A DNA stretch of 64,000 nucleotides from Tipula vernalis (Eukaryota > Arthropoda > Insecta > Diptera > Tipulidae), in contig OY282559.1 of NCBI GenBank assembly GCA_958295665.1, positions 266,886,057 to 266,950,056 of the forward strand. Reading direction: 5' to 3'. The position numbers and the translations under genes are program-made. Shown in pieces: positions 30,716-42,290 of this stretch. Within the stretch, counting starts at the first letter, position 1. Each line of letters begins with the position of its first letter. The notes under the pieces were generated by a model, which worked only from the letters and a program-made list of their open reading frames with translations, did no database searches and was not told the DNA's origin.

Positions 30716-31915
30716 TTATGTGTGTAAATTAATTTTTAGACTTTTTTTATAAAAAAAAAATGTTTATTAAAAGATACAGTATATTTAATCCAATATATTC
30801 GCCATCGTTAGCTATGACTTCCTGCCATGTCCTGGGAAGTTTGTGGATTCCTCGTTTGAAGAAGCCTTCAACTTTCCCAGATATCCAGCCATCGATCCAA
30901 TTTCGCACTTCTCCGGCGTTTCGGAAGCGTACGTCAGCCAAGCCTATTTGCATTGATCGAAACTAATGGTAGTCGGAAGGTGCAAGGTCTGGGGAATACG
31001 CAAGTTGTTCAAGCCGATCCCAACCGAGTTGCTCTACCTTGTTTTGAGCGGTTTTTGCACGATGTGGTCTGGCATTGTCATCATGAAACAAAACTTTATA
31101 GCTTTTGTTCGCTATTGCTGGCCGTTTTTCGTCTAATGCACGTGCCAAATTGCCCTGTTGGCGCCGGTAGTGATCACATGTAACCGTTTCATTTGGATTT
31201 AACAGCTCATAATACACCACACACGCGATGGTCCTGCTTAGCCTGGATCGACGTAAGCTGCTTTACGTTTGGAGTTGTCGTAATAGACCCACTTTTCATA
31301 GCCAGTAACAATTCGATGCAAAAAACTATGTTTTTTGTACTCAGCAAGATTTCTTTTGCATGCTTCAATTCGTGCTCTCAATTGATTTTCGGACAGTTGA
31401 TGTGGGACCCACCTTCCTAGCTCTCGAATCTTTCCCATTGCGTGCAAACGATGAGAAATGCTTGATCGGTCAATGTTTTACTGCATTGCAAGTTCTTTTT
31501 GCGTTTGACATGCATTTTCATCCAATAATCTTCAAACTTTTTTGGCTGACCTGGCCATTCTTTGTCTGTCAAGTCAAAATCACCACTTTGGAATTGATGA
31601 AACCAGTTGAAACAGCTAGCTCTCGATGGAGCTTGATTACCATAAGTATCAGAAAGCAATCGGTGAGCTTCAGCGGCAGTTTTCTTGGAATCAAAAAGAA
31701 AAAAGAACCCCTCGAAAAAACAAACAAACTTATCACGATCCATTTTAAATCGATTACAAAAAAATGACGTAATATGAAAAATAACACTTTCTGCTCTGAA
31801 TTAGATTGACAATTGTGACAGTTACAAAATGCAATTGGAATTGCTTGTCAAACTATACGCAATCTCACGTAGCGACATCTAAATGTCGAGTCTAAGAATT
31901 AATTCACACACCCAA
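30716..31915 (-). mobile_element. Complete mariner element, 1200 bp, TA duplication, dead
   Basis: Left end TTATGTGTGTAAATTAATTT (30716) continues to TTAGAC at 30741; the right end read inward is TTGGGTGTGTGAATTAATTC then TTAGAC, 22 or so of 26 matching. TA flanks both ends (30714-30715, 31916-31917). A transposase pseudogene fills it on the minus strand. Size, TA target and gene are all normal for mariner. Confidence 0.95.
30747..31743 (-). pseudogene. mariner transposase (DD34D), two frameshifts and a stop
   Basis: The minus strand reads, in order: MDRDKFVCFFEGFFFLFDSK and an HTH region with APSRASCFNWFHQFQSGDFD (31743-31417); RELGRWVPHQLSENQLRARI and HRIVTGYEKWVYYDN (31447-31238); LNPNETVTCDHYRRQ, VLFHDDNARPH and YSPDLAPSDYH (31220-30963); then VRNWIDGWISGK and LPRTWQEVIANDGEYI (30953-30747). 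The first catalytic Asp, usually in GDEKW, is Tyr here, so it would be inactive even if the frames were restored. The second Asp lies in HDDN and the third in SPDLAPSD. Known role: cut-and-paste transposition at TA. Confidence 0.95.
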
Positions 31916-31917
31916 TA

Positions 31918-32057
31918 CAAACTCGATAAACATGAAATACAAAACAGAGACAGAAAGTGCAAGTGAGATAGAATTATTTTGTTTTGATCTCATTTCTAAA
32001 ATGAAATTGAAACCGCGATCTGAGATTATCGTGATAATCTTTGTGTCAATGGTATAA
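31918..32057. other. Spacer
   Basis: No signal seen. Confidence 0.5.
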
Positions 32058-32182
32058 GGCCCTTTTCCAATTATGTACTAACTTCTTTTTGGAACCTAAC
32101 TTATTCAATGTAATTTCTTATGTAATAGTTTAGGTTCCATAAATAAGTTTGAGATAAGGAAGTAATTGGATAAGAGAAGGTA
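32058..32182. mobile_element. MITE related to the 28452 stem
   Basis: GGCCCTTTTCCAATTATGTAC on the left faces GTAATTGGATAAGAG on the right. The centre TTGGAACCTAACTTATTCAA and GTAATTTCTTATG is, on the opposite strand, the centre of the 28452 MITE (CATTGAATAAGTTAGGTTCC). The ends are diverged and no clean TWA duplication is seen. Confidence 0.65.
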
Positions 32183-33372
32183 TATAGGGTAAATATACCA
32201 TACGACAAAAAATTCGCCGTACAAAATTGAACAACATCCGATTTTTTATTTTTGCCTTAAAGCTTTTCAAGATGGCCGTTTATTGACCGTTTATTGGCAT
32301 TGTTGTTGTAAAATTTTCAAAGTAAGACTACAAGTATGACAATTTCACAGCTAAAGACTTTTAAATGTATAGTATGTTTAATTTAATCAACTTTAAAGAA
32401 TAAAATTAATAGGATGCTAACCATTTGCCGAACAAAATGATTTACATGATATTTCCACTGGAAAAAGAAAATGAAAGTAGGGATTACTTCACTCTAAAAA
32501 ATAAAGCAAACCTAAAATTTCGTAGCACATTTAGAAAAGTTTCATTTCAGTAACAAATTGAAGAGATTCGAAAATTTAAAATACCCAATTTGATATAACG
32601 CAAAACGAGATCGTATTGCTTAATTTTTCCGAAAACCTCATAAAATTTTCTTTACAAAAAATTGTATTCCCATAAATTTGCCCCATATATTAATTTTTTG
32701 GCAATAAATTAATTTTGATGATAATTTTTGTCCCCACTTTATTTTATTTGGTTCCTTAAAGAACATTTTTTGTATAGACATTTGGAATCAGCCAAATATT
32801 TTATTTGATACCTATTTATTATTTTTGTTTCTAATGGTTGACTTTCAAAACCTTTAATTCAATGCCAAAAAATTAATTTTTGTGTTTCCTTCCAATAGTG
32901 CCAAAAAATAATAAATGTTGCCAAATTATTATATTTTGTTCCAAAAAATTAATTTTATGATGCCAAGAAATTTTTTTTGTTGCTCATAAATTTGTACCGC
33001 TTTATTAATTTTTTGTATCTCAAATATTAATTATTTGTGTAACGCTTTATTGCCAGTCCTAGTAAATTGTGACTCAAACTTAAAAATAATTAAAAAATCT
33101 CACAAATGAACAATCCTAATGGATCTTTGATTAAAATTTAACAAACCCTAATTTTAGAAATGCTTTGCTACTGAAACTAGTTGAATTACTGTTGAAATAA
33201 TTTAATTTAAATATTTTACCGAACCATAGTCTCTTGTTCTGATTAATACTTGAACTAACTTATTTCAATTTTGTGTTCCTGATTTGCAATTAGTACTTCG
33301 GTCCTGAAAATTAACTCAACTCCGAAATTAATCCCCAAAAAAATTAATCAATGTGGAATTTGATGGCGTCAC
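32183..33372. other. AT-rich region with recurring CCAAAAAATTAATTTT words
   Basis: Between 32640 and 33050 the words ATTAATTTTTTGGCA, ATAAATTAATTTTGATG, GCCAAAAAATTAATTTTTG, GCCAAAAAATAATAAATG, GCCAAATTATTATATTTTG and TCCAAAAAATTAATTTTATG recur every 20-60 bases, a cryptic degenerate repeat. No gene. Confidence 0.45.
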
Positions 33373-33650
33373 CACGCGGTTTTAGGACACTTCGTAGGGT
33401 AGGTACCCGACCCTCTTGACTTACATATTCCGAAAGCTTTTCAATTCTCCGCCTGCACTATAAAAATAGATTGGCGAAAAACAAAAATCCAAACCGGACA
33501 AGCCATTCTCGAGATAATATGTTTAAAGTCAAACTTCGAAATATTCAGACATCAAGACAGACGGGTGGATTTTTTTTTTGTTATTTCGGACTCAGGGACT
33601 TTCAAAATGTTTGGTCATTTTGACCGGATTTAAATACTTTTTGGCCTTTT
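33373..33650. repeat. Dispersed repeat copy A (pair with 42061)
   Basis: Shares with 42061-42290 the words GTACCCGACCCTC, GCTTTTCAATTCTCC, AGATTGGCGAAA, CCATTCTCGAGATA, AGACAGACGG and TTTCGGACTCAGG in the same order. Noncoding. It may be a nonautonomous element; ends not determined. Confidence 0.75.
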
Positions 33651-34022
33651 CGAACCGAAATAATTTATGAAGCATTTATATCATCAATCAAGATATCCAG
33701 ACCAAAATTTGAATTTTAATTGCCAGCAGAGTTAGAATTTTACTATAAATTTCTCAGCGTTATTTAATTCTAGGTAGTCTGGATTTCAATCATTGCTCTC
33801 CTGATTTTTCAAAGTGTTTTTTTAATTATTTTAAAATTTACATAATTTAAAATCTCCGCTACATAGAAAATTAGGTACATTGGTCCTTTACCTTACTTAT
33901 CCTACCAACAGCAACATTCCATGTAGGAATAACTCCTTAATATCTTAAGATCAAGCATATATGAAAAGAAACCCGATTTCCTAAACGAACAGCAGGATAC
34001 TGAACCGTTGAAGCCATCTGTA
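33650..34022. other. Spacer before the Chapaev-type element
   Basis: No feature seen. Confidence 0.5.
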
Positions 34023-34026
34023 TTAC

Positions 34027-36591
34027 CACGGTGTGTCTGAACCACTTTTATATGGCTCGGAAAACCACGCATCTATTTTCTTCAAGGATCGAAAGTTCCA
34101 TGTTTAAGAAGTCCAAAAAAACAAAAATTAGCAAAATCCTCGGAGCCGTTTTGAAAAAAACGCAATTTCAAAATTTTTTTGGTGACGATACGGAAATTTA
34201 CAACTTTTTTGCAGCTTGTTTGTTCTCTCTTGTAGAAAGAAGAACCGAGAATAGAAAGTTTTAATATTTTCAACAAAGATCAACTTTTCCAGACCAAATC
34301 AGTAATATTGGAAGAAATCTATCGAATTAAGTAATGCAACTTTATTTGAAAAATTACGAAAATCAAGATTATTGAATGAAATACCTGGAGACATCAACAT
34401 GAAAAGGCAAAATTTATTTAGGCTGCCCAAATCATAATATAGTCCTTACACGAAAAAATGTCTTCTCTTGACTGTCATTGTTTATTCAAGGCTGTGGAAC
34501 AAAAGCCAGAAACACCTTGAACCTTAAACATGGCGAGAATTATATTCTTGTATAGCTCTTAAAAGTTTGGAGCTATAATCTGGATGTGTATGGACTTTAT
34601 AATTCATCCAGGTATTTTTGAAGTCATGGTGAACTGACTCCATAGCTTGCTCACTATAGTTCCCGAGTCCTTTCTCCATTTTTCGGCAAAAATGAGGAAC
34701 GTGGAAAAAGACAGCATGAACTTTTGGCGTTATTGGTATTGCTAGGTCCAAATAACTTCTTTGAAATTCTGAAATATACACCTCAAATTTTTCGTCAAGA
34801 CTACTTGAGAAACATGAATTGACGACACTTGAAAAATCATTAAAACATCTGACATATTTTAAACAATGAACACTACATTTTGCCCGAAGCAGATCTATCT
34901 TGTTCAACAAATTTTTGCAGGCATTGTCTGCGAAACCAGGAGATCCATGGACAAATTCTCTGCTTACATTGCACGATTTTGCCCATTTCTCAGTATCGTC
35001 TTCGCATTCCCTCAGTATGTGCCCATACAACGTGTTTACTACCCCGAGCATTAGATGCAGTTATGGTGGAGGTATTATATCTATGATTTCTGTCTCTGGA
35101 TTCCCTGTAAAAATAGGTTGAGATACGTGACTGTAAAAATTCTTAGCATTAATTTTTTTAATGCCACTATTCTTGAAGGCGTCTGAATTTTCACGGCAAC
35201 TACCAACGGTTCTATAACTTCCACACTTACTCAAGAGATCTTTTGATGCAGTACACCACGTACACGGGTAATGAGAAGAATGAGCCATGACCCCAGTTAT
35301 TAAATTGGCCATTTTTAGGTCTGTGGCAATGGTCATGACTTTTAAGTCATTCAAATGTAGAGAGGACCACAGAGTGCAAACATTCACATAATTTTCTTGT
35401 GTATCAGAAATGATACCAAGGATGAATAACTTTTTCACACCCGTGTCCTTAAATTTATTGGCGTGTACTCCATCATGATAATGCTGCCTGGCCCCTTTGA
35501 AATGTGGATTATTATCGGCTCCTTCGAATCTTGATTGAATGGATAAGCAAATCTTCAAAAACCCTCCACCACCGTCAAGCCCAATTTTTAAATCTACTTC
35601 TTAACTGAATATCTTTTAGCATTGATCGAGATAATTTTTCCTTTTCTTTGGTAGACAAATTTTTTAAAATCAATTCAGTGAGAATAGGGATGCATTTAGG
35701 TGAAGTGCAAATTTTGTTTTTATCCAGTGGTCCTCTGAATTTCTTACACTTTTTCTTGATCACTTTTCTTTTCGCTGAATTTCCTAGACACAGATTGTCT
35801 GGTGCACGTCTCGCAATTTCACACAACTTGCAGTCACAAAGTATCTTATTTTTAGATCGTGTTACACATGGGAGTTCCAGAAAACCAGAATAGTCCGGTA
35901 GAGCTAATGTGGTTTCTTCAGAATTTTGTTTATTGAATTTGTATATGATGATTTTGCAACTGCTACAGACAGCAGATGGGTAACGAATATCATCAAGATT
36001 AATATTTACAGCATTTTTTACCTCAATTTTCAATGGGCCCACAATATCCCACATCTTATCTTTCTTTCTTAAACACAACAAACAAATCACGCCTCGGTTT
36101 TCTTCATGAGTTCGCGCATGGTCCTCTGTCTTTCGTGACATTTTGTTTCACTCTTATGTAGGTAATAGGTTCGTCTATTACTAATAACTGTTATTTACTG
36201 GCCGGTGTGTCAACGACTGTTTCGCTAATATTGCGACAACTAAGTCTGTCTTTCTGCTGATTTTTGAAGCAAACATTTGAAAACAACAAACATATTTACG
36301 TGAAAAGAAACAAAACAATGTCTGTACACAGTACACAGACAGATATGGTGATGTATTTATTTTTCAAGCATTTCAGCATATCTCTTGGCTACACCTACAG
36401 AATTATGAAAAAAAATCGTGAATTTTCATATCGTCGCAGAAAAAAAATTCAAATTGCTTTTTTTCAAAACGGCTCCGGGGATTTTGCTAATTTTTGTTTT
36501 TTTGGACTTCTCAAACATGGAACTTTCGATCCTTGAAGAAAATAGATGCGTGGTTTTCCGAGCCATTTAAAAGTGGTTCAGGCACACCGTG
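34027..36591 (-). mobile_element. Chapaev-type (CMC superfamily) DNA transposon, 2565 bp, TTAC duplication
   Basis: The left end CACGGTGTGTCTGAACCAC at 34027 is inverted at the right end (36591). The inverted repeats run on for about 130 bases with few mismatches (words AAAACCACGCATCTATTTTC, AAAGTTCCATGTTT, AAAATTAGCAAAATCC) and then diverge to about 190. TTAC flanks both ends (34023-34026, 36592-36595). CAC ends with a 4-base duplication fit Chapaev. A transposase pseudogene on the minus strand occupies most of it. Confidence 0.88.
34524..36141 (-). pseudogene. Chapaev-type transposase, one frameshift and one stop
   Basis: Minus-strand blocks: 36141-35575, with N-terminal zinc-finger pairs (CLLC ... 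CSSC; CDCKLC) and a basic stretch KRKVIKKKCKK; 35558-35061, with GLDGGGGFLKICLSI just before the ORF track start (about 35585-35545), VMTIATDLKMANLITG and CTWCTASKD; 35051-34524, with PKVHAVFFHVPHFC and LGNYSEQAMESVHHDFK. A one-base shift near 35580 separates the first two; the last two are in frame, parted only by a TAA where a Glu codon is likely. Candidate DDE residues: Asp in DGGGGF, Asp in ATDLK, Glu in SEQAMES. The start ATG at 36141 precedes a Thr/Glu-rich stretch. Known relation: Chapaev transposases share a fold with Transib/RAG1-type enzymes. Confidence 0.8.
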
Positions 36592-36595
36592 TTAC

Positions 36596-38154
36596 CAGAG
36601 ATTTTTTTGTTAATTTTGAAGCTGCTTGTAAACAAAACCATTTTGAATGTAAAATTTAGAATTTTGATTCGGAAGAATTAATTTTGAACAAAAAGTCGCA
36701 GTTTGAATATAGAGTTTAATTTCGAATATCGAAATAAAAATTTCCAGTAATGTTGATTACCATATCAGTACCATATTTTAGCCTCTCACGGGATATCGAA
36801 ATTTACAAAACTGAAGGTTAACTTACCTTTCTAGGCCAGACATTTAAATCTTAGCTGACTGACTAAAACCACTAATCATTATTAAACATCTAGTGTTTTC
36901 AGAGACTTTTGCTCCTATGTTAACCATTCCACAAGAAAAAAAGGTTATTTCGAATTCAAGCATTTAGTGAATTGTAAGCTTTAATCCCTACAATAAATAC
37001 AGATTTAGGAAAGTTTTCGAATTTTTTTCTTTGCTTTGAAAATAGTTTAGGAAGTTTACGGAATAAAGACAAAAAAGTTGTATTCGTCAATGCGATCGTT
37101 CTGGAAGTGAATAAACTATAAACAGTTTTTTGAGCATAGTGTTGAACTCCACTTAATATTTCAAAACGCATTGAGTCTCAATTTAAAGTCTTCTTGGGTA
37201 TTAAGTTTTAAGCAAAGTAACGTATTTGAAGTAAATATTGTATAAACGTTTAATATGTATGAGATTTAGTCGACTCTTTGAAATCATTTTAGCATTCCAA
37301 TTACCAAACCTGACCTCAACTCTAAGATTTTATCTTGAACATATTATTATAATATTCGGCGGTCACAACAATGTCGAATCGCCAATAGTTTTCGATATTT
37401 TCTATACGTACAAAACATTTTCAATTTCCCTCAATACATGGTGTGTGCTCCAAATATTCAAAAATGCTAATAATGTAAACAAAATACACAACAACAACAA
37501 CAAACAACCAAAGAAAGCTCATTTAATCCTGCAATATTTTTTGTATTTTTATGAAAATTATTTTCATCTTCTTTTTCATCCTCATAATCATCATCAACAT
37601 CATCGATCGATCGTCTTGATGTTGAAAAAAGAAAATAACTTTGTCAAAAGTTTCGATTTTTTTTTTTTTTTTTTTCAATGTAATCACAATGTTACTTGTT
37701 TGTTTTTCCGCTCTCCTCGCAAAAAAATGTCTTCACATAAATTAATAAAATATCAATTGAATGAAAATTGATGAAAATAATGGAAATTTCGAAAGTTAGG
37801 ATGTTGTTTATCCATGTAATAAATATTTGTCTTGTTACATGACCGGAAAACTATAAATATACATAAGGACACACATAGGTATGGAGGCAAGAAGCTTTAC
37901 GTAAAAACAAATTATTTGATTAAATCGAATTTGCATTTGTGATTTGAAATTTGATTTGTTATTTTGCGGTACATACTTAATCAAAAAAAAATCAGAAATC
38001 GCCTACGTTTATAATTCCCACAACATCAAATTAAATTATGGATGTAATAATATTAATCTTCATCTACTGTAGAAGAAGACTCGAGAAAACAAAAGACAAA
38101 TAAAACCAACAACAATTAAGTTTTATGAATTTCTTAACTATTTTGCCGGATCAG
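36596..38154. other. AT-rich region, no supported gene
   Basis: A 177-aa plus ORF (37238-37771) is built from AAT, CAA and TTT runs and is probably chance. CAACAACAACAAACAA at about 37485 and a T run at 37655-37675 are low complexity. Confidence 0.55.
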
Positions 38155-38335
38155 GGTCAAAGGGACGAATGTCGAATGGCCGAATACGAATGAAAAGAAG
38201 CCGAATACCAAGGCTGTTTACCGAAAGGGCCTGTATATATATTGAAGTGCTGAATGAATTGTAGGATCGAATGTTGACAGACCAAATGTCGAAAGGCCGA
38301 ATGTCAAAGGGCCGAATGTGTCGATAAGCCGAATT
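38155..38335. repeat. Degenerate GGCCGAATGTCGAAA minisatellite
   Basis: Variants of GGCCGAATGTC and GTCGAAAGG recur about eight times (GAATGTCGAATGGCCGAATAC, CCGAAAGGGCC, CGAATGTTGACAGACC, AAATGTCGAAAGGCC, GAATGTCAAAGGGCC). A short relative lies at 44547-44580 on the other strand. Confidence 0.7.
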
Positions 38336-40400
38336 TTTGTTGTTTTAGAATCAATGATGGGTCAAATCTTCATCGATCGGCCTTTTCGAACGAGTGAGAT
38401 TTTTTTAATATATTTTGGAAGTCTTTTCAATTTCGATGAGTTTCACTGCAACAGGTGCCTCAGCAAATGAAGTGCAATTACACTGACTTCATTGTATAGT
38501 ATCGATAATTTGTCGGCTGTACTAGAGTTTCCAACAATAATTAGCCATCAGGGATCGCTCCTTAACTTTTTCGAATGCTCAAGTCAGAATTTACCGTCTT
38601 AATTTACAATTTCTAAATGGCTTCCACTTTACTCTTTGTCTGTCTATTGCCTATAAAAATTGTAACCTTTACAGGTGTCCGTTATCGTTCGGCACTACTA
38701 CAAAGAGAGAAACTCGTTTTGAAACCTCTTGAACTGATTTGTTAAGGCATAAAGCTAACATCTCGTCATTTTCTCTCTAAAGCACTCGTCAAGACTCCTA
38801 AAATCAAAGCGATATCCACTCCGAGTAAATATTTTTTTTTTTGACCTTGTAGTTGCGTTTTGGACTTCAGTTTTTTTAATTTATTCCAACTTAGACGATC
38901 CACAATATATTTCTGCCCATTTTAGAATTTAACTTAATCGATTTACAGTGAATGGTCCATTCCAGTGATTGGTCCATTCTACCAGTGGTTAATACGTTTG
39001 GGCTCCGATTCGTTTTAAGATGTTTGATTTTTACTTGACCTATTTTGCCTATAAGGCTGTCCAAGTTTTATTCATTACAGTTCAGAGAACTTTCACATCA
39101 ACATTTCTTTAAGGTTGTCACAATCTTGTTAACAGATGTTACCACTGATAAGCCCCAACTTACAAAAGGATTGTCTTGTTCATGACCCTCTTCGAATGCT
39201 ATTGCGAACGATTACATTCAGATATTTACTTGTACCCAATCTAGTACATTGTTGCTTCTAAAGCTCTTTTTCATAATTTGAGATTTCATCAATCATTCTA
39301 GAATGTAGACTTGCCTTTCTTTGATACTTAGCACAAAATTGCCAACTGACCGTTTTTTACAACAATTGTTCTGTCAATTTGCAACTTGTGTGAGGAAATT
39401 CTTCATGGTTATGCATTGTAGGCATTATTCACGACACATACCCAAAATATTTGAAGATAACATCTTTCGTGTTTCCATGAAATATATTGGTGGGATGAAC
39501 GTCACCCTTGAGTTGGCACCAGCTGTCCCAGTGGATTATACGAAAAGCAATTGTGTTCCATTTCTCCAGTTTATCGGTATTTAAACGTGCTTATCTCGTC
39601 TGGTAATCGCAAAAATACTTCAATCTAAACTGTGCCATTGCCACACATCAAAAAATCAATTTCTAATGTAGTAACTAAAAGGCCGCTTGGTTCGTCTCAG
39701 AGGCAATAACTTTTACCAATGGTGCCAAAAAAATGATAAAGATTTTAACTCATATAGATTTCCTTAAATATCGCAATTTTGACTTTTTTTTTCCATACAA
39801 AATAAAAATGTTGGGGTCAGCCTGACCTGACCCTGGTTAACTATTTTAGGACTGAAACCTTCAGGCTATTTTAAATACCCTAAACACAACCGTTTTGATT
39901 CGATTTGTGTTTTAGACATCTTTTAAACAATCCAACAAAAATATTCGGGGAATATCAGCCCCATCCATTGGCCCAAAATGATTAATCCAACCTAAAACAG
40001 CCTGAGTCCTGTTCACCAAAAGGAAATTAAAGACTAATATCGGAAAAATTTAAAAATAATCTGTACCAACAAAATTCGCAAAACGAAGCAGCCTCAATGC
40101 TAATAAATATACTAAATCAATCTCGAACAATCTTCAAAAGTCTCGAAAATACTCGAATAATCTGGAAAATTTAAAATAATTAGGGAAAATTAATATTGAA
40201 TAATCCATAATGCAATGATGCGCTTACAATTCAAACCATGGTAACTTTAATAATGTCGAAAAGTTGTAATAATTTCGTTTTTACGAAGCGATTTCGCTTA
40301 ATTTTGACAAGCTTCAAGGCAGCAACTTCTCAAAATATAATGATGAAACCTCAAGAGGTAATCAGAATTTCGGTCCTGAAAATTAACGCAACTCCCAAGT
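38336..40400. other. No supported gene; possible very decayed retroelement text
   Basis: Minus-strand readings near 39300-38700 contain helix-like words but no diagnostic motif. I do not call an element. Confidence 0.4.
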
Positions 40401-40895
40401 AAATTCCTAACTGAACCTCTTTACTCAATCTTCAACTTAAACTCAAACTCAATTTACAACTCATCCACCAAATCAGTCACAACGCAATCCTAAACACAAT
40501 CACCAAATTAACCGCAACCAAACCCTTAACTCAATCACCAAATTAACCCCAAATCAAATTTCATATCAACCCTCAACCTAACACCAAAACAACCCTTAAA
40601 TTATTCCCCACCCGAAAAACTCGTTTAGCGCCAACGCAAGCTAATTAAACCCTAACTCAACTTCCACTCAACTTAGCTCGAAACAAATCTCAACTCTCTA
40701 CTCAACTCCATACTGAATGGCCAACCTAACCTGAAACTCAATTTAACTGAAATTAATCTAATCTTCCACTAAACCATAAACTCAACCCAAATTAATCCCC
40801 AATCAAACCCCTTACTCCAATCCAACTCAACATCAACTCAATGCATATTCAACCGTTACTCGAACTCAACTAAACCCATCCCTAAACTTACGCAG
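40400..40895. repeat. Degenerate AACTCAACC-type satellite, block 1
   Basis: Words ACTCAAC, CTCAACT and AACCC recur throughout with very few G on this strand. Period near 6-12 bases, imperfect. Confidence 0.7.
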
Positions 40896-41440
40896 CATCA
40901 TACAATCATATTATCATACCATCACCATCATACCAAATTAGTATCATACCATCTTAAAATCATACCATTATAGAATCGTATAATCGTATTATCGTACTAA
41001 CATCATATCATCATGCAATCATACCATCATTCCAGCATACATACCGTCTATTATCATACCATGAAACAATAATTCCATCACACCATTATTCCTTTATACC
41101 ACCATACCATTATGACACTGTACCATCACACCATCATACCATCATACCATGATACCACCCTACCATCATACCATCATGCCTTCGTATAGTCATACCGTCT
41201 TACCACCATAATATCATACCATCGTACCATCATACCATCACACCATAATATCATCATTCCATCATACCATCGTACCGTCATTCCATCATACCATCAAACC
41301 ATCATACCATCATATCGTCATACCATCACACCACCATACCATCACAACAAAATACTGTCATACCATCATATCATCATACCGTCGTTCCTTCATACCATCA
41401 TAGTGGACCATCATATTTTAATACCATCATCCGCATCGCC
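40895..41440. repeat. ACCATCAT (9-base) satellite
   Basis: More than 40 variants of ATACCATC in a row, with interruptions such as ATACCGTC and ACACCATC. Clear from 41090 to 41400, more decayed before. Confidence 0.85.
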
Positions 41441-41559
41441 GTGACCACACACATCCCCATCAATATCACCATCACCTTCACCATCAACATCACCGTTCAA
41501 AGAATTATGATTATCCAATAATCAATTCAATTGGTGAAGTTCTAGAAATTCCTCCATAG

Positions 41560-41735
41560 TAACTTTAGACCTGATTATCATCCGTCACGAAGGAGATGGA
41601 GGTATGAGCTATTAAAAGTGACAATAATATCTTAAACAATATTTGTGTAAAGTTTGGTTCAAATCGGTCATGGCGTTTTGATTTGTTTAAATTTCACACA
41701 CATACATACATACATACATATATACACTCACTTTT
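41560..41735. repeat. Dispersed repeat ending in a (CATA)n run
   Basis: TAAAGTTTGGTTCAAATCGG then TCATGGCGTTTTGA and (ACATAC)n at 41699-41722. This wording (TTTGGTTCAAATCGGT... followed by a CATA array) is common near ends of insect nonautonomous elements (recalled). Confidence 0.5.
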
Positions 41736-41749
41736 ACAATAAAAAATGC

Positions 41750-42060
41750 TCAACTGCTCACTAAACCCTAATCGAATCCCAACTCAACTCCAACTCAACC
41801 CCAATTTAACCCGCAAATGAAATCAAACTAAACCGCAAACTCAACGCCCATCTCAACCATCAAACCAACACATATAAAAAATTGGTCAATTCATCTTAAT
41901 TACTATATCCTAACCCAAACTAACACCATTTCAACTCCAATTCAACTTGAACTCAACCGGCAAATTGACCCCTAACTTAACCTTCAACTCAACTTCAATC
42001 TCAATGCCCAACTCAATCTTCAAACCAACATATAAAAATAATTGGTAAATATTTATAAAA
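41750..42060. repeat. Degenerate AACTCAACC-type satellite, block 2
   Basis: Same low-G wording as 40400-40895 (AACTCAACTCC, CAACTCAACCC), so the two blocks flank the ACCATCAT array. Confidence 0.7.
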
Positions 42061-42290
42061 CCAGGTGGTTTTGGGTCAATTCGTATGGCAAGTACCCGAC
42101 CCTCCTGGCCTATTTGGAGCTTTTCAATTCTCCACCTTGACGATAGAAACAGATTGGCGAAACAAAATTCTAAATCGCATAAGCCGTTCTCGAGATTCCA
42201 TGAGTACAGACGTCCAGACAGACGGACGAGCAGTTTTTTATTTTGCTTTTTCGGACTCAGGTTCGGAAAAAGCTCGAACAATTTGGAAAG
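42061..42290. repeat. Dispersed repeat copy B (pair with 33373)
   Basis: Same ordered words as 33373-33605, including GTACCCGACCCTC, GCTTTTCAATTCTCC, GATTGGCGAAA and TTCTCGAGAT, then CCAGACAGACGG and TTTCGGACTCAGG. Confidence 0.75.

Noticed and set aside
34031..34264. 77-aa ORF
   Set aside because: Lies within the Chapaev-type inverted repeat.
37238..37771. 177-aa plus-strand ORF, the longest outside transposons
   Set aside because: Made of AAT, CAA, CAT and TTT runs with poly-Phe and poly-Asn/His; no motif; likely chance in AT-rich DNA.
39321..39584. 87-aa plus ORF in possible retroelement text
   Set aside because: No motif in either strand strong enough to name a family.
40895..41440. 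CRISPR-like array of short repeats
   Set aside because: Contiguous degenerate 9-base units without spacers, in a eukaryotic context.
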